DNA from: Pseudofrankia inefficax
GTDB taxonomy: Bacteria > Actinomycetota > Actinomycetes > Frankiales > Frankiaceae
Reading direction: 5' to 3'
NCBI RefSeq assembly: GCF_000166135.1
Contig: NC_014666.1
Span: 5,952,001 to 6,016,000, forward strand
Length of the DNA: 64,000 nucleotides
The position numbers and the translations under genes are program-made. The notes under the pieces are model-generated. The model was not told the origin of the DNA, searched no databases, and was given only the letters and a program-made list of their open reading frames with translations. This document shows positions 62,823 through 64,000 of this stretch, one piece after another (positions within the stretch are counted from its first letter, which is position 1; each line of letters starts with the position of its first letter).

Positions 62823-64000
62823 ATGGCGGGGGTTGACCGGGACAGGCTGGCACGGCTGCTGGACGCCGAGACGGCGCGGTTCGTCACCGCGCACCCGCAG
62901 GCCGGGAAGGCGTTCGAGCGGGCCCGCGGCTCCCAGCTCTCCGGCGTCCCGATGAACTGGATGACCCGCTGGCCCGGCAGCTACCCCGTGGTCGTCGCGG
63001 CCGCCGCCGGCAGCCGGCTCACCGACGTCGACGGGCACGGCTATGTCGACTTCTGCCTCGGCGACACCGGCGCGATGGCTGGGCACTGCCCGGCTCCGAC
63101 GGTCGCCGCCGTCACCGCCCAGGCGGCGTCGGCGATCACCACCATGCTGCCGTCGGCCGACGCACCGGCTGTCTCCGAGCTGTTGCGCGACCGGTTCGGC
63201 CTGCCACTGTGGCAGTTCACCCTCACCGCCACGGACGCCAACCGGTTCGTGCTGCGGCTCGCCCGGGAGATCACCGGCCGGCCGAAGGTGCTGGTCTTCG
63301 ACCACTGCTACCACGGCACCGTCGACGAGACCGCCGTGACGCTCGACGACCAGGGCGGCGTCGTCGCCCGGCCCGGCAGCCTCGGGCCGCAGGTCGACCC
63401 CGCGCGGACCACCCGGGTGGTCCAGTTCAACGACCTGGCCGCGCTGGAGCACGAGCTCGCGCATGGTGACGTCGCCTGCGTCCTCGCCGAACCGGCGTTG
63501 ACGAACATCGGCATCGTGCTGCCCGACGAGGGTTTCCACGCCTCCCTGCGGGCCCTGTGCGACGAGCACGGAACGCTGCTGGTCATCGACGAGACGCACA
63601 CGATCTGCGCCGGCCCCGGCGGGTACACGGCGGCCCATGGGCTTCGGCCGGATTTCCTCACCATCGGGAAGCCCATCGCGGGCGGTATTCCGATCGGTGC
63701 GTATGGAATGACGGCGGACGTGGCGGCGAAGGTGCTCGAGCACGACATTCCGCGGCTCACCGACGTCAACGGCATCGGGGGCACTCTCGCGGCGAACCCG
63801 GTGTCCTTCGCCGCCGCGCGGGCCACGCTGGCCGAGGTGCTCACCCCGGCCGCGTTCGACCGGATGATCAGCCTCGCCGAACGGTTCGAGGCCGGGACAG
63901 CCGGGGCGTTCGCCGACATCGGCCTCGGCTGGCAGACCGTGCGGCTGGGCTGCCGAGTCGAGTACATGTCCCCCGTCCGCGACACCGGCACGGCCGCGGG
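62823..64000 (+). CDS. Class III PLP-dependent aminotransferase (3' end outside window)
   Basis: At least 392 residues, cut by the right edge. Fold type I transaminase of the glutamate-1-semialdehyde aminomutase-like branch. VDFCLGDTGAMAGHCPAP lies near the N-terminus, FDHCYHGTVDE binds the cofactor phosphate region, VIDETHTICAGPGG has the cofactor Asp, and the Schiff-base Lys is in TIGKPIAGGIPIGAYG. Substrate unknown. It is not the standard HemL, whose sequence around these motifs differs. It follows the STAS gene by 52 bases but has its own promoter element. Confidence 0.9.
   Translation, partial: MAGVDRDRLARLLDAETARFVTAHPQAGKAFERARGSQLSGVPMNWMTRWPGSYPVVVAAAAGSRLTDVDGHGYVDFCLGDTGAMAGHCPAPTVAAVTAQAASAITTMLPSADAPAVSELLRDRFGLPLWQFTLTATDANRFVLRLAREITGRPKVLVFDHCYHGTVDETAVTLDDQGGVVARPGSLGPQVDPARTTRVVQFNDLAALEHELAHGDVACVLAEPALTNIGIVLPDEGFHASLRALCDEHGTLLVIDETHTICAGPGGYTAAHGLRPDFLTIGKPIAGGIPIGAYGMTADVAAKVLEHDIPRLTDVNGIGGTLAANPVSFAAARATLAEVLTPAAFDRMISLAERFEAGTAGAFADIGLGWQTVRLGCRVEYMSPVRDTGTAA

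Noticed and set aside
62823..64000. hemL (glutamate-1-semialdehyde aminomutase)
   Set aside because: The cofactor motifs fit the wider class, but the substrate region and the lack of neighbouring haem genes do not support this name.

Overview
The window is very GC-rich, gene-dense actinobacterial chromosome. The gene content includes a sufR-B-D-C cluster, rbpA, whiA, an SsgA-like protein, a BldD homologue, opcA and an uvrC-rapZ-yvcK-whiA block. With the streptomycete-like gene order this points to a filamentous, sporulating actinomycete. A member of the Frankia group (Frankia/Pseudofrankia/Parafrankia) is my best guess, but that is inference from style and synteny, not a database match. I see no prophage, insertion sequence, rRNA, tRNA or CRISPR array.

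Layout. 1-4.0 kb: suf iron-sulfur assembly operon on the minus strand (sufR, sufB, sufD, Rieske ferredoxin, sufC cut by the edge). 4.2-9.5 kb: plus-strand glpK, a BldD-like regulator with an intact c-di-GMP signature, a two-gene ABC exporter and ctaA. 9.6-10.3 kb: a mazEF-type toxin-antitoxin pair behind a 15-bp-arm palindrome. 10.6-17.1 kb: ctaB, then the oxidative pentose phosphate genes tal, zwf, opcA, pgl. 17.1-19.5 kb: membrane Ser/Thr kinase and rbpA. 19.8-28.2 kb: a peptide-type ABC uptake system (oppC-A-B-D-F) with secG and a second binding protein embedded at its 3' end. 28.7-38 kb: tpiA, pgk, gap, then the tightly overlapping uvrC-rapZ-yvcK-whiA operon.

38.7-47.3 kb: SsgA-like protein, Nudix protein, a secreted FG-GAP repeat protein, a small barrel-type protein, a 1033-residue LuxR-family ATPase regulator and uvrA. 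48-54 kb: glycosyltransferase, metallo-beta-lactamase-fold hydrolase, an orphan WYL protein, a catalytically dead site-2-protease-like membrane protein with a CBS-like tail, and uvrB. 54-58 kb: Uma2 protein, a SigE-type ECF sigma factor with a membrane partner carrying a duplicated outer domain, a membrane protein and coaE. 58-64 kb: cupin, a protealysin-type M4 protease with an emfourin-like inhibitor gene behind it, rtcB, a STAS protein and a truncated class III aminotransferase.

Genes working together: central carbon metabolism (tal/zwf/opcA/pgl, tpiA/pgk/gap, glpK, yvcK), DNA repair (uvrA, uvrB, uvrC, with SOS-like and RecA_NDp-like promoter elements), cytochrome oxidase haem A synthesis (ctaA, ctaB), Fe-S assembly and development (BldD-like, WhiA, SsgA-like). 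The most unusual items are a folded intergenic element in two copies whose stems differ by compensatory base changes (15.1 and 30.8 kb), the pseudo-protease beside uvrB, the protease/inhibitor pair split by a strong hairpin, and the transporter operon sitting between tpiA and secG.
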